The position numbers and the translations under genes are program-made. DNA of 64,000 bases, from the NCBI GenBank assembly GCA_003339415.1, contig PDHQ01000004.1:70225-134224 (forward strand). Direction: 5' to 3'. The stretch comes from Ophiocordyceps camponoti-saundersi (nom. inval.). Taxonomy: Eukaryota > Ascomycota > Sordariomycetes > Hypocreales > Ophiocordycipitaceae. Shown here piece after piece: positions 30,005 through 42,041 of the stretch. The notes below the pieces were generated by a model, which ran no database searches, was not told the origin of the DNA, and saw only the letters and a list, made by a program, of their open reading frames with translations. Each line of letters opens with the position of its first letter. Position 1 is the first letter of the stretch.

Positions 30005-31649
30005 CCACGAACCAGGGGGGGGTGTGTGCGTGTGTAAGTGTGTGTGTGTAAGTGTGTGTGTGTGTGTGTGTGTAAGTGTGGACGTGGTGAACACGGCTTG
30101 CTTAAAGCCGAGATCAGGCTTGAGAGAGCATCTAGATGGGCTTTTTTGATGGAGGGGGGAGAAACAGGGGAACCACATCTGGACGTGTCATTGATTCCCC
30201 TGCCCTTTCCCGCCTTGATCTTTGGGGAAGAGGAGGACGAGGATGAGGATGAGGATGAGGATGGGAGGGGGGGTGTGAATCAAGCGAGATGGCATGGTTG
30301 CGTGGTGAAGGAGGGGAAGGGAAGGGGGGGACGAATAGAGAGCAGAGAGCATGTAGACGTTGACATTGTACGTACGTGGATACCTGTATGTAGGCTCTGG
30401 ATGAGAGAGAGAGGGAGAGGGAGAGGGAGTGTGTGTGTGTGTGTAAGAGAGAGAGAGAAAGAGACAGAGAGAGAGATGGAAAAGCTCAAGGTAGAGGTAG
30501 GTAGTTTGTTGTGTAGATAGTCATTTTTTACCCGTCCCTCCTCCATCTTCCCCCCCCCCCCCCCCCCTCCCCTACCCTTCTCTGTGACCCCGATGGGGGT
30601 CTCTCTCTCTCTCTGAACAACATACGCGTTGGCCGGTTTCTGGCGTGATACCCTTCCTTCCTTCCTTCAACCCCCCCTTCCCCGTCTCTCTTCCTCATCA
30701 TATGGCGGCTGTCGGGATCTCAGTTCGACAAACCGGGGGGGGACAGACCAGGAGAAAGAGTAGGTAGTTACGTAGAGGGGGTGGGCAAAAAGGAAAAAAA
30801 AAAAAAGGAGAGGGGAGAGACGTGCGTTATGACTTATGAACCCAACAGCCACAGCCACAGCCTTGCAGGTACCCTCTTCCCGAAAGAAAGCAGAGCCAAA
30901 GGGAAGAAAGAAAAAGAAGAAAGGGAGGGGGGGGGTGTAAGCAGATGAAGACTCTCTGAGAGAGAGAGAGAGACAGACAGAGATGACGAATACACCCGGT
31001 TTTCTGTACGTACGTACGTAGGTATGTAGGTATGTAAGTCAAGCACGTCGACCGCCTCTCGGTACGCCCCCCTCCGTTGAACCTGTGACTAGAACCGACT
31101 TGGTGTAACAGTCAAGTTAAACAGAAAAGAAAGAAGAAAAAACATAAATCGATGTGGAGGAGAAGTTGCAGCAGGAGGAGAAGAAGAAGAAGCATGAGGA
31201 GGAGGCGACAAGGAGATTCGCTCTCGCCGGAGATGGAGGAGGGGTGCATGTGTTTACTCCCTCACCTCCCTACTTCACCTCCTCCTACAGTCTATCCCAT
31301 CCTGTCAAGCCGTGTATAGATGAAGCTGGTTCTGGAGATGACAAGAGAAGTGATGCCAGAGCGAGTTAGTCAGGGAGACAGTCACGAGAAAAAAAAGACT
31401 CCAATCTCTACCGAGTATCAACAACGTAGACCATACATACACCTGCTCCATCAACTCCAACCCGTCCATCCATCCATCCATCATCTTCATCATCATCCCC
31501 TCAAAGAAGAAGTCCGAAACCAACAATGCCATCCATGAACCCATCCATCCATCCACCCACCCACCCACCAACTAAGACGACATGAACACCACTCGAGCAG
31601 GGGGCAGCTCTCTGCACATGCACATCATACCTCTACTCAGCATCAACGG

Positions 31650-31687
<38 letters not shown>
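31650..31687. repeat. (ATC)n microsatellite
   Basis: About twelve ATC units in the forkhead upstream region. Confidence 0.95.
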
Positions 31688-32198
31688 CCATCAACATCAT
31701 CAACATCGTTCCTTTTTTTTTCTTTCTTTCTTTCTTTCTTTCCTTCTTTCTTCTTCCTCTTTTGTCTCCTTTCTCTCTCGGTCACAGCGACCCTTCCTTT
31801 CAGCCTCCCCTTACCTACCTACCTATGCCACCATATCAAGCAACCCCCCTACCTCCTCCCACCCCCCCGGTCAATCCACACGCATGCACGCCATTCTTCC
31901 TCCCGTCCAAAAAAAAAAAAAAAACCGTCGTCCGTTTCTGCCCTCCTCTGCAATCCCTTCGAGCACGTGTCCTTCCTCCGGCAGATATCATCAAAGACAA
32001 GATAAATTGACGGCTTCAGCTCCTACGCCACGCCTCCCGCGGCTTGCTTCCGTGAGATACCCTTCCCTAACTAACCCACCCATCCTTTGTCGCACCGGTT
32101 GGGCTCACCGGTACGACCTGGCGCAGAGAGACGCACACACGCGCACACAAGACAACCTACCCTCTCCTACCTAACCCCCCTTACCCCCCGCCCCCCCC

Positions 32199-32199
<1 letters not shown>

Positions 32200-32246
<47 letters not shown>
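32200..32246. repeat. Poly(C) tract, 47 nt
   Basis: An uninterrupted C-run about 330 bp past the Cactin stop codon. Confidence 0.95.
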
Positions 32247-32249
<3 letters not shown>

Positions 32250-32571
32250 CCGCTCGACTGTCGTACAGAAGTAGATGCTCGTGGGAGTTTCTTAGCCGAT
32301 GACACTGCTCGGGAAGATATGAACAATGGCAGCCGTCCCGCCTTTGTCAAGGGCCGAAACAGTAACTCCCCTCCCATCTCATCGCCTAGCCTGCTGTAAC
32401 CGTCGATGCTGCGCACTACGGCCTCCCCTGAAGACGCTCTCGGCCGCTTCTGGGTAACCAAAAGGAGGAGGGGGGTAAAAGAAAAAAACAGCATGGTGGC
32501 CAAAGGAGAAAAACAAGACCCTCGATTCTTCGGCCACGGCCGCCTCTCCCGGGCGCGTGGATGCGCCGTGT

Positions 32572-34245
32572 CTATTTTCGATAAAAGATCTGAAGCAAGC
32601 GCTCGTTAGTGGTCCGTTCCATGCCGGCTCCAACGCCTCCGCGAACATCTCGTTTTTCTGCTTGGAAGTTCATGACCCACCTTCTTGAACTGGAAATGCA
32701 GCTGGAGGATCCCCTGTAGTCCCGTCAGATCCATGTGTGAGCGTGTAACCAGAAAGGAGACAGGGGAGGGGTTCCAGCCTCTACAGGCCGCCGACACTGG
32801 GGAGGGGCAGAGGAAGAGGTAGATGAAGAGACAAGGAGAAAAATGAAAACCCTTACCCTGTCAAATGTGCTCCTGAAGCCACGCTCCCTCTTGGCGCTGA
32901 AATCCCATTCTCGGTCTACAATGCGAAAGGCAATGTCCTCGTACGGCGGTCCCGCAATAAAGTGTATGAGGCAGGTATCCGCCTCGCCCGCCGCCGCGTG
33001 AGACTGTCCTCGCCGCCGTCCATGCTCGCGGATGATCTTAAAGGTGGGCGCCTTCGTCTTGTCCTCCAGCTCCGGGTAGAAGATGTTGAACTTGTACCCC
33101 TGGACCACCTTGGGCGGCGGGTTGTCGTGGTCGTAGTGTGTTTGGTTGTACTTGTTCCACTCGTAGCCCATCTGCACCCTGTTGAAGTATCGGGGTTTCC
33201 GCGCCCCGCGCCTGTCTGTCCACCGCGGCTTCACGTGGGCGGGAACGGCCTCTTCGGCCGTAAAGATTTCTTCGTTTTCCGAGATGCCCCGCGCCGCCTC
33301 TCTATCGTAGAGCGCTTTGGTGGCCTGCGACGCGTCCTCGTTGTCTGACGGGCGCCCGCCTCCGGGAGGGGGGAGAGGTGGTCCCGGCTTCTCCGGCAGA
33401 CCGATCGGACGGGCAGCCACGGACGGCAGTAACGATGACTTTTGCTGCCGCTGCTGCGGTTGTGCCTGTTGTTTGCCGCTACTCCTCTTTTCCTTCAAGA
33501 GCTTCTCTCTCGATTCGACCGCCGTCTGAAAGATGCGCGTAAGCGTCGCCTTGCTTTTCCAGACGAGGAGATTGCGCAAGAGCTGCTCCCAGTAGTCGGT
33601 ATCAATGTCTTCGTCGGACCGCAGTTTGGCCCTGATCTGCGTCTCCAGCGCTTCGAGTTGATCGCACGTCTTGGGCTTGAGTATCTTGTCAATGTCCTCG
33701 GCGACGCTGCTCAGAACCCTATCTTCGCGGCCTAGAGGTCCGAGCTTCGACTTTTGATCTTTGCACAGCGCCTGAAGGGCTTCCCAATATTGCCTGTTGG
33801 TCGGGTCTCCCTCCAGCACGAGAAGCGACTCCATGTCGGACTGCAGCTGGTCGAGCTGGTCGGTTCCGAGTTGCTCGACGATGGTCTCGGGCGCCTGTAG
33901 TTCTATCTCAATGTCATCATCGTCATCGTCAAAGACGTCACGCTCCTTGTCGATGTACCGCAGGTTGAAGGCGAGCCGGTCGATGGGCATGGCCCGACCC
34001 TCACGGACCCTGATGTCGGCTTTCTTCTTGGACTGTCTGAGAACGAAGCGATCCTCATCCGCGACGAATTCCAGAGACTGTTGATCGGAAGTCAGGTATC
34101 TCGACGCTTTATGTGCCGTCTTGCCACTCTTCTCGCCGCGCGTCGTCTTGGCTATACGCGTCTTCGGGTCGGCTCGGGGTCCAGTGATGTTGCGGTTCCG
34201 GTTCGGCCGCGCGTTGGCCATCATTTCGCGACGGCCTGGATCCAT
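32572..34245 (-). CDS. Splicing factor Cactin
   Basis: This encodes a Cactin-family protein, a spliceosome-associated factor (Cay1 in fission yeast) needed for efficient splicing and telomere-gene expression. Three exons, 34245-32857, 32713-32681 (33 nt) and 32589-32572 (18 nt), give 479 aa. The N-terminal half has the conserved block FVLRQSKKKADIRVREGRAM and PIDRLAFNLRYID, then the middle domain (PTNRQYWEALQALC). The C-terminal domain is diagnostic: PRYFNRVQMGYEWNKYNQTH, YKFNIFYPELEDK, HFIAGPPYEDIAFRIV and EWDFSAKRERGFRSTFDR. The two micro-exons add GILQLHFQFKK and IFYRK, the invariant end of the family, which confirms both introns; the last acceptor is preceded by CTAAC. Confidence 0.93.
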
Positions 34246-36769
34246 CGCTTCGCTTGAGGGGAACGTCTTGGGCGGGTTGAAGGGAAAGCAGAGTCGGTTA
34301 TGATAAGCGCAGACGAGAGGAGATACTCCGTAGATGAGAGGGAGACACACTGTCACGTGACTGTCAGCTGGACGACGTCGAAAGGTTGAGAACCACCGCC
34401 TCGTACCTTGAGCCTCCGACAGCCGTTTTCTTCTGCTGGGGCATGCACTCTCTATTCTGTGTGTATGATATCTGTCTAGGCAGGGCATCGACAATATGCT
34501 TTCACACGGCTTCTGTTCCTCTTGTGTGCAGACTTGACCTTTTACTTCCAACGGAATGCCTCCTATCTCTGTCAGTAACAAGAAGGCAAGAAGTCGGTGA
34601 TTTGAATAGAGACTTGTAATTTTGAAACCATGATAGCAGAAATTCTAAGAAACACCTTGGTTAGGATGTTCGGACTGTTGCTATGCAATATCACGATATG
34701 AACATGCGCGACGTTTCGCTAGATGACGCAGATCCACGTGAGCCTTCATGCTTGCTCTTGAAGCGAAAGCCGTGTCGACACCCATGAAAGGTACAGGGAA
34801 GGTGCCGGGTTCCGATGTAACTATGGTCTGGATATGATTGTCCAGATCGAACTCTCTAGAAAATAATGTCTCGCAACCCTGCTCGGTATAGGAGTAGCAG
34901 CCGTCTGGTCTATATAACTTCGGAAGCCGAATCATCCTGGTCGTCGTCTGCTTCATCGCCGCGCCCATCTTATTGAAGGGCGTGGGCACACCAAGTCGCC
35001 GATGCAGTCAAACTTATCATCGCAGCCGGAGACTAGGTAAATAAATGTGTCATCGCAGCGGGAACCATCTCCAGGGAACCTTATAAAGTTAATAAAACCT
35101 GGTCCGCCTCCGAAGTCAAATAAATTGTTTAAAAGTTTCCGAGTCAAGCCGATTTCTGGATTGAAACCCCCTTATCCTTCTCATAACTTGGATAGTAAAA
35201 AGGGAAAGAAGTAAGAAAAAGGCAAAAAAATTCAAGAGTTCATGTAGAGGTCGGGAGCAAAATCGATATCCTCACGAGGGGCTTCCGGATATCTGGCCTT
35301 CAGAGACTTGACCTTGTCACATGTGAAGGCCGCCAACCAGTAAAGGAGAACTTTCCAGTCGACGTTCCTTTCTCCGATCCCTGCCCTCTCCCCGCCTGCT
35401 TCGTTCATTTGTTCTGAGCCCAAGTAGACTCGTTGTAGCAAAGTTGCGCATATGATTATAATCCTAACCCATTGAACGATTATACGGAACGAACAGCACA
35501 TGAAACGGATAAAAGTCGAGAATTATTGAGCCTTCGTGTCGAGAGACTGTAGAGAAGTAGTCAAACTCTGCGGCAGAGAGCTTGTGTCTAGCCGCTATCC
35601 TGACCATGGTCTGATACATGGTCGTCAATTGCTCTAAATTCTATTGATGCGGTCTGTCGCTGCGGAGTGGGAATTCGCAGCATCTCGTCGACCATCCCAG
35701 TTCTCGTCCTAATCTGAAGGCTCAGCACAGCTTGCTCATGTTGCGCCTGCCATGTTCCCCATATCGCAAGCTACTGCACAAGGGGGAGCCAGAGATGGAA
35801 CAACCAAGGCTTTTGTGAGGATAAGGCCACGGCTCTGGATCATTGCAAAGATTCTTTATATCTGGGAGTGCGACAAGGTAAAAGACCTGTTGAATAGTAA
35901 TCATGTGTAAGTCGTGTTGTTCTCCCTACAAGTAAGCGTGGTTACGGCTTTGTGGGAATTCGTCGATAGACATCAGACTTATACTGTCGGTGTTCGGGCC
36001 CCATCTTAGATGGTGAAGATCATTTGGCATCTGTCGGACTCAGCCGCAATATCTAAATGGTGTGGTTCGACATGTATGTAGGGTAATGTGATCTTCACTT
36101 GCAGTTGTAGTTCCTTGATGCCTTCATCGCCGGGCGCTGGGTCCACCACAGGAGCCCTGTCGGGACATCATTTTCTCTTCGTCAGGGCATCGTATGTCCA
36201 GACCATTCGACCCTTGCGCAGATCGAAACTCGCCTCGTCAACCGCCTTCAAGCAGACAACTATCATATGAAGCATTGTTGGCGCTGCTCCCCTCTTCTGT
36301 TATATTCAACGCAGCTTTGAGAAGGCCGACGTTAGAAGAGGCATGATGGTGGAGACGCTGCTGAAACTGGACAAGAGGAGAAGAGGCCTCGATAGAAGAG
36401 ACTTGATGGAAGCAAAGACTACCTCGGGTGGAAGCTGGTAAGGAAGCTGGTAAGGAAGTAGGGATACGGATACTCCATAGGTACAATTAAGAGGTGCTCA
36501 ACTCATGATCATGTGATGTGCTCCACGTGATATACTCCACGTGATAAATTCAACTTCAACGAACGACACGAACGACTAACAAGTCATGAAACATGTACAG
36601 CAGGTCCTCTGAGAATCCATTCCCCCGTATAAAAGTCTTCAGACGTCAAGATGACAAGATCTCTAAGAAAGCAAGATAACAAGACCACGTCCGCAGGCGA
36701 ACTTGTTTTGTCCCCTCAAGACCCCTTTCCAACAACCTGATCTTCTCGGGTGGCATCCAAAGGATACTT
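34246..36769. other. Gene-poor, AT-richer region with a zinc-finger-like relic
   Basis: This 2.5-kb stretch has no complete gene that I can support. The upstream flank of Cactin occupies the first few hundred bases. At 34681-35147 on the minus strand there is a C2H2-like remnant, listed separately. The rest has only short frames without recognisable domains. Confidence 0.5.
34681..35147 (-). pseudogene. Possible C2H2 zinc-finger relic or unresolved small gene
   Basis: Two overlapping minus-strand frames meet near 34970. The downstream one contains EQGCETLFSREFDLDNH, with the spacing C-x12-H of a C2H2 finger but no second histidine, and then AFASRASMKAHVDLRH, which has the F-x-S-x-L and H-x4-H half of a second finger but lacks its cysteines. 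The upstream frame begins without an ATG. A splice could link them (acceptor-like TATATAG near 34916), but the missing ligands suggest decay. Confidence is low. Confidence 0.25.
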
Positions 36770-37495
36770 TTACTTGCGGCAGGGGCGCCACTGGATGGCG
36801 AACTTGACCTTAAGCTTGCCGCTGATGTGGTCGACCTATTCGATGAAGATCTTAGCTGCCTGGCAATGCAGGAGAAGGGTTCAACCGAGTACTTACGGCG
36901 ATGAGAGCGGGCAGATGGGTGGGCGTAATCGAGCATGCTGTGTTGAGATTCATGATCGCAGAGCTGGCTCCGCACTCCGACCAAGTGATCAGGCCTGCTC
37001 GGCTTTGCAGGTTAAAGTTCCCAGATCGATGGCCCTTGAGTTCTATGGCGGTATTGACTTGATCGTTGTTGCCAGTAAAGGTGAAAGTGTTCTGGCACTG
37101 CGTTTCTTCTATTAGTCTCGTAGAAGCAAGGATAGGGTTCCTTCATGGAGTTGATTGCTTACCTGGCCCTTTGCGCCGGCGGGTATCTCAGCGAAGCCAA
37201 TCATGTTCGTATCAATGACGGAGAACTGGAAGCCTTGGTCGAAGTCCAAGTTGACGGTGAGTTTGCAGTTCTTTCGCCAATCCGTAGCACGAGTGCCCGG
37301 GCCAGTTGAAACTTCGTATGCCGAAAAGGTGGCCTCGAAAAGGGAGCCGCTGCTGTCCACCTGGATATCGCTAGTCCCCTTGGGACAACCGCTTCCAAGA
37401 AGGCTGATGCCACGGATCTTGACACTCTTGGGGCCTGCCTGAGGGGCGGCGAGAGCGAAGCCCAGGAAGGGAGCGAGAGCAGCGATGAAGAGCAT
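36770..37495 (-). CDS. Secreted DUF4360-family protein
   Basis: This is a secreted protein of unknown function in the DUF4360 family. Three exons, 37495-37163, 37097-36897 and 36835-36770, code 199 aa. A signal peptide (MLFIAALAPFLGFALA) is followed by the family pattern: IRGISLLGSGCPKGT, FSAYEVSTGPG, DWRKNCKLTVNLDFDQGFQF, then after intron 1 CQNTFTFTG and TWSECGASSAIMNLNTAC, and after intron 2 SGKLKVKFAIQWRPC. The cysteines at conserved places probably form disulphides. The first acceptor is chosen as the third AG after the branch point (GCAG|TGC) because only that keeps the family frame. It stands alone in a gene-poor stretch. Such proteins are frequent in fungal secretomes. Confidence 0.85.
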
Positions 37496-39665
37496 GATGA
37501 GAGTGATGGTAGAAGTACTGATGAAGTGATGATGATGATGATGATGATGAGGTTGAGGATGAGAGAAAAGAACTTGATAATCTGTCGAGAACCTCTTGGA
37601 TTTATAGAGATTTTGGTTCCATCATCCGACTCTCGGGGAACCGTCAGCAGCAAGGTTGCGGCTGAAGCTCACAACACAAGACAGAAAGAAGCAAGAGCGT
37701 CCGATCTCAAAGTTCTCAACATGCTCACGACAATAGACCGACCAAGCCCGGGATCAACCTCCGATTACCCTGCTCGATCTGTACTAGAGCTGATACTTAC
37801 GTGTAGTTGAGGACTCGCTGACTTTGCTTTGCCGTCTCATCCCGTGTACGAATACCAATAGTTCACGAAGAACACGACCAATATGGGGGCCACAGAGACA
37901 CTGCTGGGTGAGAGCTGAGCTTGGCAGGAAAAGATGGCGTCGAGAAAACGGAACGTAACAACTATAATTAGAATAAAAAAAATCAAGCTTCTGGTCCCTG
38001 GCATCCTCGTATGACGGACTTTGAAGGGAAACAGGGACAGGGTTTGCCCCGTAAGTACGTGGTCTAGAACCTGTCGTGCGCTGTTCCATGCGCTGCCTCG
38101 ACGACGGGCGTTTCTCTTCAGACGAGCTTACGGATACTCCTCGCTGCAGTTTGATATTACGGGTGACCGCCTGTTTGCTTGCGTTTACTGGGCAGGCTGA
38201 TTGTGAGAAGCACAGGAAAGGGAACGACGAGAAGCTGCTTTGATTTGCCGCCGATCACTCTCATCCTTGCATGGGGAACTGGCCAGCAAGACAACACATC
38301 TAAATTTATCTCAATTTGATCAACAACACTAGCGTATAGATGCGATCTCCTCGCCGTCCAGCCGTAGCCTTTTACCGTATGCTTCGTATGATTGGCGAAG
38401 CTCCGGCCCGCTCTCTGCGTTAAGAGGCTTGTGTAATGGAAGGCTGCAGCTGATCTGTGTACGGACGTAGATGGAATACTCTTTCATTCAGCCTTTTTGT
38501 GGCTTTCTTCCCAGAAACGACGGGACTGCCTTGGAATGAATACGGTAAGCAAGTGCGTCTAATGGCTGATCCCTGTCCGACCCTGCAGTTGGGAACCTAT
38601 GTACTTGCACGGTCGGTTTTAAAGGCTGACAGAGGAGCAAGTGATTGGCCAAGTGTGCCGAGGGTGCCCCAGCTGAATGTCAGACATGACTTTGGGTATG
38701 AGATTGCACCGATTTGCATCACAAGGGGCAAGTAAGTAAGACTTCGCGTGCTCTATGAACAATGTTCTGCCGACTCTGTATGCGGCATTACGCCCTGCAT
38801 AGTCCGTGTGGTGTTCATTGTGTGTTTGTGACAATCGAGTCTTCCCTCCATGCTTTGTTGGGCATTGGTTGGATCGTAGCACTAAGTTTCGTCGTAAGCA
38901 TGACGACAGGAGCATGTGAATTTATAGCAACTGAAGCTAGATGATTCTGCACGGGTCTCGCCCAAGCAGTCGATCCTTTCACGTACGGATACCTTTGCCT
39001 ATCTGATCTGGACTTGGGCCGAAATCACGTATCATGAGACGTTTTTCTTGGTGATGAAACTGGTCTGTTTGTTCATCGTTTTCCTCTCCCTTCCTTTCCA
39101 AACTTCGTTCCTTTTGCGGCGCTGTTTCCCGAAATAGCTATCCCAGTGCAGCGGTCATTGAATTCAAGAAGCTCATTCCCGAAGTTGACTCCCGGTGATC
39201 GTAAGCGGTCTCCTCGAATGATATCCCCCATAACACTCAAAGTTCTCACAATCTTCAAGTTGTCGTATAAGTCCTTCGGAGACCAACTTACTAGGGGAAT
39301 CAAGTAAGTCACCTGTTTAGAACACATTACAGCCAACGCAAGCCCTGGCTTAGAGGGTCGAGGGCCGAAGCTTCATCAGTGCCAGCACCGGGGTGGGGGT
39401 CGAGCTTCTGGATCCGCGCCGGGCCGCAGCCTCGGGCTCACAACCCGTTCCATAAAATCGTGACTCTGCTGTAGTGCTTACATACGCAGCAGCTTATCTA
39501 AGTTCTTCAGACTGCCGATTATGATTGGATCCTTGTCAGCTATCACGTGCTCAAGCGACTCGTAGTAGTTAGGGTTTTTCTTTACACACCGAATGCGCGA
39601 AAACGACCGTCCACAGGTCACGATCATTCGATTTTCCCATCTTCTCGAAACGCACCGCTTTCAAA
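37496..39665. other. Divergent intergenic region between DUF4360 gene and RPL23
   Basis: This 2.2-kb region includes the DUF4360 promoter, with a (GAT)n run at 37525-37548 just upstream of its ATG, and the RPL23 promoter. In between are short frames without clear homology. One plus-strand frame near 38500 contains AFFPETTGLPWNE, loosely like the end of a sugar transporter, but nothing upstream supports a gene. Confidence 0.5.
39569..39577 (+). promoter_or_regulatory. TTAGGGTTT element upstream of RPL23
   Basis: A telomere-repeat-like TTAGGGTTT lies about 90 bp before the RPL23 ATG, and a CACGTG box lies at 39544-39549. TTAGGG-type (Tbf1-like) sites are known in ribosomal-protein promoters of many ascomycetes. 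The assignment here is by sequence only. Confidence 0.5.
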
Positions 39666-40592
39666 ATGGCGAAGATCTCGTAAGTCAATACAATGCGATT
39701 TCTTTTTGCAATCTCTTCTCTGCCCTCGAGCCCTGTGGATTCTACGACGCCGTTTTGAAGCGACCGAAAAATCGAGAATGGGCGAGCATAGACGAAAATT
39801 CGAATATGGAGGCGATTACTATGGCGAATAGACAATGGCAAACCAATTTCGGCACCTTTTCAAACAAGCAGAATCTTTTTGCCTTTTCGAATGATAATCC
39901 CCCAAACTGAGCCAGCGGCATGAAGGCGTCACGCAATAATAGCCCGGATAAAACAAGCTCTTGCTCAAGAACCCGTTCGCTAATCTTGCTGCTACACAGA
40001 CGTGGTGCTCCCGGCGGGAAGCTGAAGATGACCTTGGGTCTTCCTGTGTGAGCTCCACCTGGCAGCCAGAGTCCCTTCGACATCGAATTCCGCTGACGCG
40101 ACAGATAGAGGCGCCGTCATGAACTGTGCCGACAACTCGGGCGCTCGGAACCTGTACATCATTGCCGTCAAGGGTATCGGCGCGCGTCTGAACCGATTGC
40201 CTGCTGGAGGCGTCGGCGATATGGTCATGGCCACGGTCAAGAAGGGCAAGCCCGAGCTGCGCAAGAAGGTCCACCCCGCTGTCATAGTCCGTCAATCCAA
40301 GCCCTGGAAGCGATTCGATGGTGTCTTCCTATACTTTGAGGACAACGCTGGCGTGGTAAGCTTCTCGAACAGCTCCCCTACGACGTGTTTGTCTTGGCAC
40401 ACCTAACCTTGTTTTCTGGCAGATTGTCAACCCCAAGGGCGAGATGAAGGGCTCTGCCATCACCGGACCCGTTGGCAAGGAGGCAGCCGAACTGTGGCCG
40501 GTATGTCTAGTAGCGGACATTCTCCACTCATTTATCGAAACTGACGCGTCCATCACCAGCGTATCGCCAGTAACTCCGGTGTCGTCATGTAG
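39666..40592 (+). CDS. RPL23: 60S ribosomal protein L23 (uL14)
   Basis: This encodes uL14, a large-subunit protein at the intersubunit face. Five exons join in frame: 39666-39679, 40000-40047, 40109-40355, 40423-40500 and 40560-40592, giving 139 aa, the expected length. The first exon encodes only MAKI plus two bases and is followed by a 320-nt intron, the longest in the gene. The product reads [38 protein letters not shown], then [38 protein letters not shown] and [10 protein letters not shown], which leaves no doubt about identity. The exon 3 acceptor is GATAG; the closer upstream ACAG would bring a stop codon into frame. Confidence 0.96.
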
Positions 40593-42041
40593 AGTGGATC
40601 GAAGCTTGCGCAGGAACGAGACAACTTCTGAATCACTATGGGCAAGTCGCGAAGCTCTCACACGTTTGGAAGGAGCCGTGGCTGGAGATCTGACCGCTCG
40701 ATCGGGGGTCTCTGCATTTGGGTGTGGCGTGTTACGGGTTGTTTCTTTCTCGGACAGGACAAAACTAAAGCTGATTGGCCCAAGTTGGCACACGCCACCT
40801 GGTGATCCCTTGATGAAAGGACTTACGCTTAGTCTGTAGACTACCAAGTGATTGATGAGGTTCAACGACTTGACGAGTCTTTGAGTATTACGAACTCTCT
40901 GCGGGAGGCTGCGAGCGAGTAGATGCGCGCTGTCCAGTCAAAGGCAACCCGCGATGTGCACGTGTGATTCCATGCTTGTAAGTGGCAGAGTTGGACTGTC
41001 CATGATCCATGGAAACGATACGCATAGAAAAAACCGGCACGCGCAATTACGGATCATCAACCTTTGTCACGAGGCTTGTCTGTAGATCATAGATGATAGG
41101 ATTGGGAGGATTTCGTGTTTCTCCTCTGTCAAGGTATATATGGCTCTCTTCTGGCCACGATTCTCCTTCCATCGACACATGACTGCTGTGTCTGCTATGT
41201 GACATGATGATGTCCCCCCTCTGTATAGCACAATTTCGCTCTCCTGCCTCAAGCCTCTGAGGCGTCCGTCATTCCCCTTCCGCTCCCCTGTCCCTGTTCT
41301 GTTCTCGAATATGGTAGAGAGATGAAAGCGGGGAAAGGGGGAGAGGGGAGTACAGAAAGAACAGAATTGATATCAAAGAGAACAGGAGAAAAAAAAAACA
41401 GAAAAGCAGAAAACAGAAACAGGAAGAAACATGACAAGAGTCATCGGCTGCTGGGACTTGATGCCTAGCAGGGTAGGGGGGGAAAGCAGTCAGTGTCCAG
41501 TATGATAGATAGACCCATCGTGACCACTGCTCCTCCCCCGCTCGAGCCGCCCCTCTTCGCGAAATAATGTACAAGCAAGGTGACTGAACAGGAATCTTCC
41601 CTTTTCCTCCCTCCGCGAACAGTTTGCCGCCGGGGCATGGCCTTTGAGTCGAGGGGATGGAGGAAAGGCTGATGTTGACGGGGTATGAAGTGATTACAAT
41701 GATGTAAATGAAGAAGTGCAGAAGAAACAAGAATAATAGAAAGATGCTCGCGCTGTGATCTTGGGAGCTTTTCTTCTCTTTCGTCGCCTGGGCGTGTTGG
41801 ATGGAATCTTGGTGAAGGGGGAACGGGAGGAATGTGTCCCCCAGATGAGATGAGTTCGGATGGTGAGGTAGGTTGTGTGTGATGCCAAAGCTCCCGTCAG
41901 AGATCCAGTCGTCTTATATGTCGAGATGAAGAATCGTTCATCATGAGAGGGAAAAAAAAAAACAGATACACGGGGAAGAAGAGTGCAGAGACGAGTACTG
42001 CTTCTTCTCTCCCCCCTTCATCTCCCCCTTTCTAAGCCCCT
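40593..42041. other. Convergent intergenic region, no gene seen
   Basis: This lies between the stop of RPL23 and the stop of the large nuclear protein gene. It is AG/CT-rich from about 41270 to 41800, with no supported coding frame. Confidence 0.5.

Larger units (their letters stand above)
29561..32571. other. 3-kb upstream region of the forkhead gene
   Basis: This lies upstream of the forkhead start and downstream of Cactin. It is dominated by simple sequence: GA and GT repeats (29976-30075), a C-run at 30550-30567, TACG and TATG repeats near 31006-31036, ATC repeats at 31650-31687 and a 47-C run at 32200-32246. No coding frame is supported. A long low-complexity promoter and leader is common for fungal developmental regulators. 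Confidence 0.55.

Noticed and set aside
38457..38735. C-terminus of a sugar transporter (AFFPETTGLPWNE)
   Set aside because: The match is short and there are no membrane segments upstream in any frame, so it may be chance.
39680..39999. Box C/D snoRNA in the first RPL23 intron
   Set aside because: The C-like and D-like boxes are only about 10 nt apart and no terminal stem is seen.
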